Part shown: one piece after another, positions 55,821-64,000 of the stretch
Numbering within the stretch: position 1 is the stretch's first letter
Layout: each line of letters opens with the position of its first letter
Assembly: GCF_014131735.1 (NCBI RefSeq)
Contig: NZ_CP039121.1
Location: 1,426,001 to 1,490,000, forward strand
Direction: 5' to 3'
DNA from: Lactiplantibacillus plantarum
GTDB taxonomy: Bacteria; Bacillota; Bacilli; Lactobacillales; Lactobacillaceae
DNA length: 64,000 nucleotides
The notes under the pieces: model-generated
Told to the model about the DNA's origin: nothing
What the model saw: only the letters and a program-made list of their open reading frames with translations
Databases searched by the model: none
Program-made: the position numbers and the translations under genes

Positions 55821-55997
55821 TTAACCGTTGTGAGCTGAGCGGCTCTTGCGCATCGCCTTTTTCCGGTTTTCTTCGAATTTGTTTTCTTGGTCTTCGATTG
55901 GATCAACAACTTGCTTCTTAAATGATAAGACGGAGCCAATTACGGCACCAGCAGTTGCGACGACCCCAAACAAGAAGCCACGGGTAAATGATTTCAT
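55821..55997 (-). CDS. DUF3042 family small membrane protein
   Basis: 58 residues: KSFTRGFLFGVVATAGAVIGSVLSF forms a single N-terminal membrane helix, and the rest is charged (KKQVVDPIEDQENKFEENRKKAMRKSRS). It matches the DUF3042 pattern of lactobacilli. AGGAGG lies 8 nt before the ATG. Function unknown. Confidence 0.88.
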   Translation of the reverse strand: MKSFTRGFLFGVVATAGAVIGSVLSFKKQVVDPIEDQENKFEENRKKAMRKSRSAHNG

Positions 55998-56096
55998 TAG
56001 TAAAACCTCCTAGCAATTGTTAGTTTTATTATGCTTGTTTTATGCGGAGATAGCAATCAATTCAATCTAATTTTTAAAAAAGTGGGGTGAAACGCA

Positions 56097-56831
56097 ATGC
56101 TTACTCAAATTATTGCTCATCGTGGTAGCAAGGGGACCAGGCCGGAAAATACGTTACCAGCGTTTATTGCGGCTATCGAGGATGGTGCGGATGGCATTGA
56201 GACTGACGTACACTTGTCGCGAGACGGGCAACTGATTATTATGCATGATGAGCTCGTCGACCGCACGACTAACGGAACGGGTCGGATTGTGGATCACACG
56301 TTGGCCGAGTTAAAGCAATTGGACGCTGGTGTTAAGTATGCATCAGCCTATGCGGGAACGCGTATTCCGACTTTAGATGAAGTGGTTCAATTATTGATTC
56401 AATACAACTTTACTGGTATTTTTAATCTGGAAATCAAAACTAATAAGATTCATTATGAGGGGATCGAAGACTTGGTAGCGGATTATTTTAACCATCATCA
56501 AGTTCCGTTTACGCTAATTTATTCGAGCTTCTACGGAAAGTCGATCGAACGGTTGCATATTTTACAGCCCGAGGTCGAATCGGATAGCCTGTTCAAGACT
56601 AAGGTTCAAACTGCGAAGCGGCTTCATGCGCAACACATTGTTCTCGGTTATCATCCGGATATTCGTTGGGTGCGAGTTCACTGGCTCTTATTGCCAAAAG
56701 TGCAGTTGCGGCCATGGACGGTCAACACGGAACGCGATATGCGGTTCTGTTATCGTCATCGGTTTGCGGGACTGATTACCGACTACCCTGGATTAGCACG
56801 AAGAATTCGTAAGCAGGTACAAGGAGGTTAA
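56097..56831 (+). CDS. Glycerophosphodiester phosphodiesterase
   Basis: 244 residues, TIM-barrel GDPD: AHRGSKGTRPENTLPAF (catalytic His and Arg), ETDVHLSRDGQLIIMHDE (Glu/Asp metal ligands and second His) and EIKT. Releases glycerol 3-phosphate from deacylated phospholipids or teichoic acid. Cytosolic, as no signal peptide is seen. The miaA start is 4 nt after its stop, so the two are coexpressed. Confidence 0.92.
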   Translation: MLTQIIAHRGSKGTRPENTLPAFIAAIEDGADGIETDVHLSRDGQLIIMHDELVDRTTNGTGRIVDHTLAELKQLDAGVKYASAYAGTRIPTLDEVVQLLIQYNFTGIFNLEIKTNKIHYEGIEDLVADYFNHHQVPFTLIYSSFYGKSIERLHILQPEVESDSLFKTKVQTAKRLHAQHIVLGYHPDIRWVRVHWLLLPKVQLRPWTVNTERDMRFCYRHRFAGLITDYPGLARRIRKQVQGG

Positions 56832-56835
56832 ACGA

Positions 56836-57771
56836 GTGACAACAGTAACTAAACATAAAGTATTGCTAATCGCGGGACCAACAGCAGTCGGTAAGACGGC
56901 ATTATCGCTAGCGCTGGCTAAACAGCTGAATGGTGAAATCATTTCAGGAGACTCAATGCAGGTCTATCGTCACTTGGATATTGGTACGGCTAAAATAATG
57001 CCGGAAGAGCAGGCGGGCATTCCCCACCATCTAATCGATATCAAAAATATTGATCAGCGTTTTACAGTCGCTGAATTTGTCAGTCGGACGACGGCGTTGA
57101 TCATTGATATTAGTGCTCGGGGTAAACTGCCTATTATTGTGGGTGGAACTGGCTTTTACTTGCAGTCCTTGTTGGCGGGCTATCAGTTTGGACCAGCGGA
57201 TAATGAACCTGATATGGCGTATCGTCAAGCTTGGTTTGATCGTGCCGCTGTCGAAGGTTCGGATGTGGCGTGGATGGCGTTGAAACAGCGTGATCCGCAG
57301 GCGGCCACCGCAATTGCGCCCGCTAACTTGGTACGGGTCGTACGGGCGTTGGAGTACGTGCATACAACTGGTCAGCTTTTTTCTGAGCAGGCGGATACGC
57401 ACGGTGACACACTGGATGCTTATACCTTATGTCTGACCGCGGAGCGAGCGCTGCTGTATACTCGGATCAATCAACGTGTCGATCAAATGGTAGCGGCCGG
57501 ATTGGAACAAGAGGCGCGGTGGCTATTTGACCAAGGTGGCGCCATGTTACCGGCTGGTAAGGGGATCGGGTATCACGAATGGTTCCCTTACTTTAATGGG
57601 GAGCAGACGCGTGACGAATCAATTGCTAAGATCAAACAGGACTCACGTCGTTATGCGAAGCGTCAGTTGACTTGGTTCCGTAACAAGATGTCGGTCGACT
57701 GGATCAATCTATTGGAACACCCTGAATTACGGGCCTCGATTGACCAACGGCTAGCTAGTTGGTTAAGCTAA
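56836..57771 (+). CDS. miaA: tRNA dimethylallyltransferase MiaA
   Basis: 311 residues. P-loop GPTAVGKTALS (about 14-24), ISGDSMQVY, DIGTAK and PHHLID motifs, and GGTGFYLQSLL. Adds dimethylallyl to A37 of UNN-reading tRNAs. GTG start with AAGGAGG upstream. glnR-glnA follow, the same miaA-glnRA order as in several Bacilli. Confidence 0.96.
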   Translation: MTTVTKHKVLLIAGPTAVGKTALSLALAKQLNGEIISGDSMQVYRHLDIGTAKIMPEEQAGIPHHLIDIKNIDQRFTVAEFVSRTTALIIDISARGKLPIIVGGTGFYLQSLLAGYQFGPADNEPDMAYRQAWFDRAAVEGSDVAWMALKQRDPQAATAIAPANLVRVVRALEYVHTTGQLFSEQADTHGDTLDAYTLCLTAERALLYTRINQRVDQMVAAGLEQEARWLFDQGGAMLPAGKGIGYHEWFPYFNGEQTRDESIAKIKQDSRRYAKRQLTWFRNKMSVDWINLLEHPELRASIDQRLASWLS

Positions 57772-57801
57772 ATTATAAATTGGTATACCTATGATAAAAC
57801 G

Positions 57802-57854
57802 TGTGATATTTTCTAACATGAATGATTGACATTCGATGATAACATTGCTAATAT
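57802..57854 (+). promoter_or_regulatory. GlnR box and promoter of glnRA
   Basis: TGTGA-TATTTTC-TAACA at 57802-57818 is an exact match to the GlnR/TnrA consensus TGTNAN7TNACA. It ends 7 nt before TTGACA (57826-57831), which has a 17 nt spacer to TAATAT (57849-57854). This is the expected layout for GlnR autoregulation of glnRA. Confidence 0.9.
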
Positions 57855-57882
57855 TAAGTCTGTATTAAAGAGGAGGGTCGTT

Positions 57883-58263
57883 ATGAAGGAAAAGGAACTC
57901 CGTCGCTCGTTGGCCGTCTTGCCAATTGGTACGGTTATGAAGCTGACCAATTTGTCTGCGCGACAAATTCGCTACTATGAAGAGCAAGAATTGATTACGC
58001 CGGAACGAAATGCCGGTAATCGGCGAATATTTTCGTTGAATGATGTTGATCGTTTGCTTGAAATCAAGGATTACTTAGCAGATGGCATCAATATGGCTGG
58101 AATCAAAGAAATATATGCGCTCCAAAAACAGCGAGCTGAGCAGAAGCAAGCTGACTTGGCTAAGCCGCTAACTGATCGCGATGTGCGCCGAATCCTTCAT
58201 GATGAATTCCTGAATCTCGGAGGCTTGCAGTCCGACAAGGGCCCCAATTATCCGGCACACTAA
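57883..58263 (+). CDS. glnR: Nitrogen repressor GlnR
   Basis: 126 residues, MerR-like winged helix: VMKLTNLSARQIRYYEEQELITPERNAGNRRIFSLNDVDRLL (about 21-62), then a short dimer helix and C-terminal tail that senses feedback-inhibited glutamine synthetase. Start is ATG 57883 with AGAGGAGGG upstream; in-frame codons to 57826 lie in the promoter. Represses glnRA at the box at 57802-57818. Confidence 0.97.
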   Translation: MKEKELRRSLAVLPIGTVMKLTNLSARQIRYYEEQELITPERNAGNRRIFSLNDVDRLLEIKDYLADGINMAGIKEIYALQKQRAEQKQADLAKPLTDRDVRRILHDEFLNLGGLQSDKGPNYPAH

Positions 58264-58306
58264 GATGTTTGCATTCGTTAGTCAATCAATTTAAGGAGCG
58301 ATTTTC

Positions 58307-59653
58307 ATGGCAAAACAGTCCTACTCAAAAGACGATATCCGCCGCATCGTCAAAGAAGAAAACGTTAATTTTTTACGGTTAATGTTTACTGATCTATTCG
58401 GCACAATTAAGAACGTTGAAGTTCCAGTTTCACAACTCGACAAACTCTTGGATAACAAGTTGATGTTTGACGGTTCATCCATCGATGGGTTTGTTCGGAT
58501 CGAAGAAAGTGACATGTACCTGTATCCTGACTTATCAACTTGGTTGATCATGCCTTGGAACACGGAACATGGTAAAATTGCACGGATTATCTGTGAAGTT
58601 TACACGTCTGACCGTAAGCCGTTCGAAGGGGATCCACGGAACAACTTAATTCGTGTCTTGAACGATATGCGCGAAGCAGGTTATACGTCATTTAACTGTG
58701 GGACTGAGCCTGAATTCTTCTTATTCAAGATGAATGAAAAGGGTGAACCAACGACCGAATTGAATGATAAGGGAAGTTACTTCGACTTATCACCAATGGA
58801 CTTGGGTGAAAATTGCCGCCGGGACATTGCACTTGAACTTGAACGACTTGGTTTTAACGTTGAAGCCAGTCATCATGAAGTTGCACCTGGTCAACATGAA
58901 ATTGACTTTAAGTACGCGGATGCTTTATCTGCAGCCGATCATATCCAAACGTTCAAATTGGTCGTTAAGACCATCGCACGGAAATACAATTTGTGGGCAA
59001 CCTTTATGCCTAAGCCGTTAAACGGTGTCAATGGTTCTGGGATGCATGTGAACATGTCCTTGTTCCATGATCAAGGCAATGCCTTTTATGATGCTAATGA
59101 TAAGAATGGCTTAGAATTATCATCAGACGCTTATCACTTCTTAGGTGGCTTGATGAAGCATGCCCGGTCATACACTGCTGTCACTAACCCGACAGTCAAC
59201 TCATACAAACGCTTGGTTCCTGGATATGAAGCGCCCGTTTACGTGGCCTGGTCAGCATCTAACCGGTCACCAATGATTCGGATTCCAAGTGCACGGGGCT
59301 TGTCAACGCGCCTTGAATTACGGAGTGTGGACGCTTCAACTAACCCATATTTGGCCTTTGCAGCGGTTCTTGAAGCTGGCTTGGACGGAATCAAGAACGG
59401 TATTGAACCACCAAAGAGTGTTGATCGTAATATCTATGTTATGGATGAAGATGAACGGGCTGCAGCTGGTATCGCTGACTTACCGTCAACGTTACACAAT
59501 GCGCTGAAAGAGTTCCAGACAGATCCGACGATGAAGAAGGCGTTAGGGCCACATATTTATCAGAGTTTCTTGGAAGCTAAACGGCTTGAATGGGCTTCAT
59601 ACCGTCAACAAGTTAGTGAATGGGAACGTGATCAGTACATGGAATTGTACTAA
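58307..59653 (+). CDS. glnA: Glutamine synthetase, type I
   Basis: 448 residues, GSI-alpha length without the adenylylation insert. Motifs [20 protein letters not shown], the PEFFLF and [10 protein letters not shown] metal/ammonia-site segments, and [16 protein letters not shown]. Makes glutamine from glutamate, ammonia and ATP. AAGGAG precedes the ATG. Controlled by GlnR and by protein-protein feedback rather than adenylylation. Confidence 0.98.
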   Translation: MAKQSYSKDDIRRIVKEENVNFLRLMFTDLFGTIKNVEVPVSQLDKLLDNKLMFDGSSIDGFVRIEESDMYLYPDLSTWLIMPWNTEHGKIARIICEVYTSDRKPFEGDPRNNLIRVLNDMREAGYTSFNCGTEPEFFLFKMNEKGEPTTELNDKGSYFDLSPMDLGENCRRDIALELERLGFNVEASHHEVAPGQHEIDFKYADALSAADHIQTFKLVVKTIARKYNLWATFMPKPLNGVNGSGMHVNMSLFHDQGNAFYDANDKNGLELSSDAYHFLGGLMKHARSYTAVTNPTVNSYKRLVPGYEAPVYVAWSASNRSPMIRIPSARGLSTRLELRSVDASTNPYLAFAAVLEAGLDGIKNGIEPPKSVDRNIYVMDEDERAAAGIADLPSTLHNALKEFQTDPTMKKALGPHIYQSFLEAKRLEWASYRQQVSEWERDQYMELY

Positions 59654-59677
59654 ACCATTAATTGAGATAAAAATACG

Positions 59678-59716
59678 ACGGTTAGGGCACCTTAAATGGC
59701 GAACTAGCCGTTTTTG
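59678..59716 (+). terminator. Terminator of glnRA
   Basis: ACGGTTAG/CTAGCCGT stem with one wobble pair and a long loop, followed by five T. Confidence 0.7.
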
Positions 59717-59835
59717 TTATAAAATTGGTAAATTAGTGGTGTTAACCTTTATTAATGCACTAATTTTCGGTAACATTAGGAACAGCAATGCAATTCAGCA
59801 AGTTTTCAATTATTATTGATTGCAAGGAGATTATT

Positions 59836-60723
59836 ATGGAAAAACAAAATCAGCCTGATCTTGAAAAACAAGATCAACCTACGCGCGCGCTTACGAAGCG
59901 ACTTCAACAAAAGTTAGACTATGTAACTACGGTGCGCCAAGCAATTACGGCTGGTGACGACCGGTTGATCTACGAATTGATCGATGGTGACCACTATCAC
60001 CAAGCCTTACTTAACGAGGAACCGGATCCAACCCGTAACGCCCAAGTGGATTTAATTACGGATGTCTATCCGGCAATCAGTCACTACTTGAGTACCAAGT
60101 TAATTGATTATTTGGCTCATGAGTACCCATTCTTTTATTATGAAGAAACCCAACTCGGCGAATTTCAGATTTACTTTGGTAACTGGTGGGATCGGCGCCG
60201 GTTTGGTAAATTGAACGTTTTGAAAGTCGCCTTTGAATTTAGTTCGGAAGAATACAATAAATTACAAAAGACGTTTGAACTGGCTCCCGCGCACAAACGT
60301 TTCAATACAGATCGTATTCAGCAGATCTCAGCTGGTAGCGATCAGCTACAGAAACTGATTGACGCGCAATCAGACCGTGATGCGCAAAAAGAAGAATTGC
60401 GGCAGCAACTAAAGGAAAATGGGCAACGTAACTCACTATTTGATTCTGGTCGGATCAAAGAAGAACGGCAGCAAATTATTGACCAGTTAACTAAGTTGGC
60501 CGATGAAGACGAACAAGCTAATAATGCCCATGCAACCATGAAGGATAACGAAGCTAAGATTTTAACGCTTTCTAAGGAAGATACGATTTTAGCTTATGAG
60601 AAACAAGCGATTGAAAACGCCTTTAAGAGTTTTGAGAATTTTAATGAGCGTAACCGTAGTCTTTATGTTGACTACTTGACCACGCTGATTGGGAAGGCGC
60701 AGGTAGCGGCTGATGGCGAATAA
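59836..60723 (+). CDS. Hypothetical coiled-coil protein, 295 aa
   Basis: Not recognised. 295 residues from ATG 59836 with AAGGAGATTATT upstream. N-terminal charged segment (1-20), a mixed region (30-150) with VDLITDVYPAISHYLSTKLIDYLAHEYPFFYYEE, then Gln/Lys/Glu-rich helices predicted as coiled coil (about 165-260). No membrane segment or nucleotide-binding motif. First gene of a three-gene operon with the 318 aa protein (11 nt overlap) and a dUTPase. Possibly a structural or complex-forming partner; function not assignable. Confidence 0.8.
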   Translation: MEKQNQPDLEKQDQPTRALTKRLQQKLDYVTTVRQAITAGDDRLIYELIDGDHYHQALLNEEPDPTRNAQVDLITDVYPAISHYLSTKLIDYLAHEYPFFYYEETQLGEFQIYFGNWWDRRRFGKLNVLKVAFEFSSEEYNKLQKTFELAPAHKRFNTDRIQQISAGSDQLQKLIDAQSDRDAQKEELRQQLKENGQRNSLFDSGRIKEERQQIIDQLTKLADEDEQANNAHATMKDNEAKILTLSKEDTILAYEKQAIENAFKSFENFNERNRSLYVDYLTTLIGKAQVAADGE

Positions 60724-61669
60724 TACGGACAAGCAGATGGACACGGCAACACTGAGCACTCACGGTAAGCTGAGTACGTTCAATGAGGGCTTAAAAAAAG
60801 GACTCGCTAATGGTGAAAAATTTACGGCCTTGATGGACCAACTGATTGATACAACTGACGGAGAGACACTGTTAGCAGCGGCACAACAGCTAGCAGACTT
60901 TAAACTGGATACGGCTTACGTGACGTTTCCCCATCAATATCAGAATGCCGATTATTATTTGATCTTCATGAGTCGGTTATTGGGCATGCATGGTGATGAA
61001 CAAGCGGTGCTGAATTCTCAACGGCATACTGAAGCGCTGTATCACGTTTACGGGGCGCTAACGGATGATTACACCTTCTTGTATCAAGTGGTGAACAACG
61101 GCAACGGTGGTGCATATTATCGTGAACAAACAACTGGCGAAAACTTGTTTTATATTCATTTAGAACGGCGCTTGTTACGGTTTAATAGTTCGGCGTTTAC
61201 GAATTTATTTATTAATAAATTATTGTTGAAGGGAACTGGGGTTGACCAAATTAATACGGTTCTCGCAACGCTAATTAAATTTGGACATTGCTTACAAGAT
61301 GATTTTGGCTTTAACGTCGACTTTAATATTTTGGACGTTGCTAACGCGGCTAAATATGAACTGCGGTCGGCTAATTTAGATCGGGCAATCGTTGACAAAT
61401 TGTTTGTCAGTGCGGCTAAGAATGAGCACATGTTGCGTAATTCACAGCAAGGACATGGTGCCCAAATTGAACTGCGGGCTGGTTTGACAGTTGATATCTT
61501 TGATGCAGCTGAAGCTGGCGGTAGTCAACAATGGGTCCTGACTGTTCATGATCCTGATCAAGCAGTTTCGTGGTTTGACGTGTTGTTACACTTTGGGTTC
61601 ATGCGTGATTGGTACTTAGAAAATATCGATTCGCTAGAAATAAAAGCGGATCCATTAGTATTTGCTTAA
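60713..61669 (+). CDS. Hypothetical protein, 318 aa
   Basis: Not recognised. 318 residues, no signal or membrane segment, mixed alpha/beta. The middle holds VVNNGNGGAYYREQTTGENLFYIHLERRLLRFNSSAFTNLFINKLL and a helical region resembling a scaffold. No catalytic motif stands out. The gene overlaps the coiled-coil gene by 11 nt and precedes the dUTPase by 16 nt, so the three are translated together. ATG 60713 lacks a clear Shine-Dalgarno; coupling is likely. Confidence 0.8.
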   Translation: MANNTDKQMDTATLSTHGKLSTFNEGLKKGLANGEKFTALMDQLIDTTDGETLLAAAQQLADFKLDTAYVTFPHQYQNADYYLIFMSRLLGMHGDEQAVLNSQRHTEALYHVYGALTDDYTFLYQVVNNGNGGAYYREQTTGENLFYIHLERRLLRFNSSAFTNLFINKLLLKGTGVDQINTVLATLIKFGHCLQDDFGFNVDFNILDVANAAKYELRSANLDRAIVDKLFVSAAKNEHMLRNSQQGHGAQIELRAGLTVDIFDAAEAGGSQQWVLTVHDPDQAVSWFDVLLHFGFMRDWYLENIDSLEIKADPLVFA

Positions 61670-61685
61670 GTAACGGGGGTATTAG

Positions 61686-62225
61686 ATGTTAGAACTAACA
61701 ACGTTATTACAACAGTCGATTCGTTTAGACCGCGATATTACGGCCCGTCAACAGATTCATTGGCGGCCACAAGAACGGTTGCAAAATGCGATGGTCTCAC
61801 TGGACGTCGAATTGGCAGAAATGGCTAATACGTCGGAATGGTTCAAAGTTTGGAAGATTCATCGTGGCAAAGCGGATCCTGATAAGACACACCGCGAAAC
61901 GCTGCTGAACGAATACGTAGATGCGATGGACTTCTTATTCCTTGTCTCAGCGATTCAACAGTGGACGCATTTGATTCCAGTAACGCCTGAGCAATTGACT
62001 ACGATTGCGGCTAAGCCGGCGACTGATTTGAATAAACAGTACTTGGCGATCAAGCACCTCCTCTATGATGCTTACTTTAACCATCGTCAGGAGAGCTACC
62101 AGCACGCTTGGCACGTTTTCTTGAAGATTGGGCTAGTTGATTTTGGTTTTACTCAGGACGAGATACAAACGGCGTTTACGGCCAAAAATCATGTCAATGA
62201 GCAACGACAAGCAAATAACTATTAA
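61686..62225 (+). CDS. All-alpha dimeric dUTPase (dUTP diphosphatase, MazG-like superfamily)
   Basis: 179 residues, all helical. Metal-binding pattern ExxE at 42-45 (VELAEMANTSEWFKVWK) and ExxD at 76-79 (ETLLNEYVDAMDFLF), as in Leishmania/phage-type dimeric dUTPases. Hydrolyses dUTP (and dUDP) to dUMP, keeping uracil out of DNA. Third gene of the 59836-62225 operon. GGGGG precedes the ATG. The two upstream proteins are unknown, so its wider role is unclear. Confidence 0.88.
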   Translation: MLELTTLLQQSIRLDRDITARQQIHWRPQERLQNAMVSLDVELAEMANTSEWFKVWKIHRGKADPDKTHRETLLNEYVDAMDFLFLVSAIQQWTHLIPVTPEQLTTIAAKPATDLNKQYLAIKHLLYDAYFNHRQESYQHAWHVFLKIGLVDFGFTQDEIQTAFTAKNHVNEQRQANNY

Positions 62226-62272
62226 AAAAATAACCTAATTGCGCGATTTGATCACGTAACTAGGTTATTTTT
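62225..62272. terminator. Bidirectional terminator after the dUTPase gene
   Basis: AAAAAATAACCTA and TAGGTTATTTTTT arms with a loop of about 20 nt, overlapping the ends of both converging genes. Confidence 0.8.
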
Positions 62273-62610
62273 TAAGCGGCTGTCATTAATTGCGCGTCAT
62301 TATCGGCGTCTTGTGCAACTAAGTCATTAACTTGGTCGATCAATGTTTGTCGTTGATCAAGATCATCGTCGCATTCAAAGAAGGCCCCGAGTTCCTCAGC
62401 TAAAGTATCTTTGTCCGCATCCATATACCGAAAGTCATTGCTGGTGATCGTATAGTGCTGGTGATCTGGCATCCGGACGATGACACAACCAGTGGCTGAC
62501 TTTCCCTTGGTGGCTTTGTCCGTAAACTCGACCGCGAGTACGTAGGGCCCGTCAGTTGAACGATCTTTGATGGCATGCGCGATATTTCCGGCAATTGCTT
62601 CAAGTTTCAA
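62272..62610 (-). CDS. Hypothetical protein, 112 aa
   Basis: Not recognised. 112 residues, acidic C-terminal half with DADKDTLAEELGAFFECDDDLDQRQTLIDQ. A short beta-rich N-terminus (YVLAVEFTDKATKGKSATGCVIVRMPDHQHYTI). TTG start with GAGGTG 7 nt upstream, which supports coding. Monocistronic and possibly soluble. No domain can be named. Confidence 0.7.
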   Translation of the reverse strand: MKLEAIAGNIAHAIKDRSTDGPYVLAVEFTDKATKGKSATGCVIVRMPDHQHYTITSNDFRYMDADKDTLAEELGAFFECDDDLDQRQTLIDQVNDLVAQDADNDAQLMTAA

Positions 62611-62667
62611 TATGTTTCACCTCAAAACATATTATACGCACTATTAGGATGGGATGCGAGAATTGAT

Positions 62668-62868
62668 TTAGTCCATCAGCTGCTCGGCCAGCCGCTTCTG
62701 TTCAGCGTAGAAAGCGTTAAAGGCATGGTGGGCGTTGATGACTAGGTGGTAATGGTGCTGTGCGACTAATAAGTTATGATGAAATTCAAAGGTGTCACGC
62801 CCTTGCTGAATAAACGTTAAGTAATCGTTCAGATAAATGTTACTGGTTAAGCCATGGCGTAAAAGCAT
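62668..62868 (-). CDS. Hypothetical small protein, 66 aa
   Basis: Not recognised. 66 residues, His- and aromatic-rich (HHNLLVAQHHYHLVINAHHAFNAF), helical, no membrane segment. GGGGGA lies 8 nt before the ATG, which supports expression. His clustering might bind metal, but this is only an observation. Confidence 0.6.
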   Translation of the reverse strand: MLLRHGLTSNIYLNDYLTFIQQGRDTFEFHHNLLVAQHHYHLVINAHHAFNAFYAEQKRLAEQLMD

Positions 62869-62999
62869 TGTTGATTCCCCCAGACAGTATTAGATACGTT
62901 GATTGTACTACACCAAGGTTGTGGTGGATTGGACGGTGTCTTGATTGTAAATTGGTTGAATGAACACGAAGTTCAGGTTGGTGCGCAATTTATGGGGAA

Positions 63000-63368
63000 T
63001 TAAATAATGCACTCATAATTAAAATAATGGCTGGTGATATGAGTGATGAATATAGCTAGCAACCAGCTCATCAATTTAAAGAGTAAACTAACCATTTCAA
63101 AGCTGGAAATGGTCAAAAAGTCAAAATTAATGATCAACTCGGCCATTAAGAGTGGGAGCAGGGTCCAATGATTGAGCATGTGCAGATGCTTGCGCTGACT
63201 GGTATGCTTGATGTGTTTAATCGGCAAGTCGGATGCGACAATTAGCGTGACCAAGCTGCTGATAGTTGAGTTGAGATACCATGGCAATTGGAAATAAGAC
63301 TGGTTGATATAATAATTTGTCAGCAGTACAAATAGATGCCAACTGACAAAGTAGGCTTTCTGTTTCAT
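63000..63368 (-). CDS. Hypothetical membrane protein, 122 aa
   Basis: Not recognised. 122 residues with about four membrane segments (8-24, 31-50, 68-86, 91-115) separated by a basic loop (KHIKHTSQRKHLH). AAAGGAGATT precedes the ATG. Small multi-pass membrane protein of unknown role next to tRNA-Arg. Confidence 0.7.
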   Translation of the reverse strand: MKQKAYFVSWHLFVLLTNYYINQSYFQLPWYLNSTISSLVTLIVASDLPIKHIKHTSQRKHLHMLNHWTLLPLLMAELIINFDFLTISSFEMVSLLFKLMSWLLAIFITHITSHYFNYECII

Positions 63369-63502
63369 CGGTGGGAATCTCCTTTCAGTAACTTATTCAA
63401 TTATTACCTGTTTAATGATGGACATCAAATTATGTCGGGTTATTTACCAGGCGCCTAAACGAATCTGAATAGCGATTGATTGTGCGAATTTTAAATAATA
63501 AA

Positions 63503-63531
63503 TTGACACGCTTCAGCTTCTTATCTATAAT
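63503..63531 (+). promoter_or_regulatory. Promoter of tRNA-Arg
   Basis: Perfect TTGACA (63503-63508), 17 nt, TATAAT (63526-63531), 14 nt upstream of the tRNA. A consensus stable-RNA promoter. Confidence 0.92.
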
Positions 63532-63544
63532 TAGTCTTGTTGTT

Positions 63545-63618
63545 GTCACGGTAGCTCAACTGGATAGAGCATCCGCCTTCTAAGCGGAGGGTTGTGAGTT
63601 CAAGTCTCACTCGTGACA
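63545..63618 (+). tRNA. tRNA-Arg, anticodon TCT
   Basis: 74 nt without encoded CCA. Acceptor GTCACGG pairs with TCGTGAC with one wobble. D arm GCTC...GAGC, anticodon arm TCCGC-CTTCTAA-GCGGA and T arm GTGAG-TTCAAGT-CTCAC are all intact. The anticodon TCT reads AGA/AGG. Monocistronic with its own promoter and terminator. Such tRNAs are common phage integration targets, but no attachment repeat is seen within the window. Confidence 0.96.
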
Positions 63619-63638
63619 TATTTGAAATAGGCTTGACA

Positions 63639-63668
63639 CAAAAAATCCCTGTTCACAGGGATTTTTTT
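63639..63668 (+). terminator. Terminator of tRNA-Arg
   Basis: AAAAAATCCCTG-TTCA-CAGGGATTTTTTT, a near-perfect stem with T tract. Confidence 0.92.
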
Positions 63669-64000
63669 GTTGTCTATAGAAAAATGCAGGTTATTATTAA
63701 CGCGCAGTTATTCTCGCGTAATATCTTTAGGCATTAGTACAGTTATATGTAAACAGAAATTGAAAATGTAATATTTGTAATGAAAAAGCACTAAATTACA
63801 GTAAGCACATTTTGCTGAGATAATTGGTCATTATGGTGAAAGTCAAAAATGAAGTTAGCCTGGTGAACGAGGAAATTGTTTTCATGAATACCAATTAATG
63901 CTTGAAGAACGACACAATATAAACGCTGTAATAGCGGTAACTAAGTCCGGTCATCATTAATTTAATCTTTGCAAGGCGGGGTTGTTAAATGGCGACGGCG
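63669..64000. other. AT-rich right end of the window, no complete gene
   Basis: About 330 nt after the tRNA terminator with lower GC than the rest. AAGGCGGGG followed by ATG at 63989 looks like the start of a gene that leaves the window (M-A-T-A...), too little to identify. Nothing else recognised. Confidence 0.4.

Noticed and set aside
63545..63618. tRNA-Arg as a prophage attachment site
   Set aside because: No integrase and no repeat of the tRNA 3' end inside the window.
1..64000. CRISPR array, insertion sequence, or defence island
   Set aside because: No regularly spaced direct repeats and no transposase, Cas, restriction or known defence gene were seen.

Overview
The window is ordinary low-GC Firmicute chromosome. 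Gene content, order and leader architecture point to a Lactobacillaceae member, most likely Lactiplantibacillus plantarum or a close relative; the species call is recognition, not a database search. Core operons dominate: dnaB-dnaI, thrS and pheST each behind a T-box, infC-rpmI-rplT behind an L20-type leader, the yqeG-yqeH-yhbY-nadD-yqeK-rsfS-methyltransferase-tmcAL cluster, yceD-rpmF, gnd, rarA, mltG-udk-greA, rpmG-fthC-rhomboid-yqgQ-glcK and miaA-glnR-glnA. No insertion sequence, prophage or CRISPR array was seen.

Layout: 0-5 kb holds primosome and translation genes. 5-12 kb holds accessory genes: an unknown gene with a CcpA-type cre, a RarA paralogue, an oxidoreductase divergent from an HxlR regulator, an Asp/Glu racemase and a two-gene PNAG-type polysaccharide synthase. 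12.7-19.2 kb is the ribosome biogenesis/NAD/tRNA modification cluster. 19.5-28.4 kb holds a PepSY lipoprotein, a CDF transporter, gnd, rarA, an OmpR/histidine kinase pair and a UbiA prenyltransferase. 28.5-36.2 kb holds sbcDC, an SdpI-like protein, YidC, acylphosphatase and a TrmH-type methylase. 36.3-43.6 kb holds an HD hydrolase, a second HxlR regulator, pheST, mltG, udk and greA. 43.7-44.7 kb has no credible gene but an inverted pair of diverged, hairpin-rich repeat copies. 44.7-51.4 kb is mainly cell envelope (LiaF-like, LytTR, YfhO, class B PBP). 51.4-59.7 kb holds the glcK and glnRA operons. 59.8-62.2 kb is an operon of two unrecognised proteins and an all-alpha dUTPase. The right end has small unknown genes and tRNA-Arg(TCT).

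How it works together: several units carry visible cis-regulation (two T-boxes, an L20-type attenuator with a rare AUA start for IF3, a GlnR box on glnRA, a cre, and dyad operators near an HxlR gene and the two-component system). The points I rate most worth checking are the inverted, apparently covarying repeat at 43.84-44.64 kb, the ThrRS whose editing-site residues are all replaced, the AUA start of infC, and the unknown-unknown-dUTPase operon.
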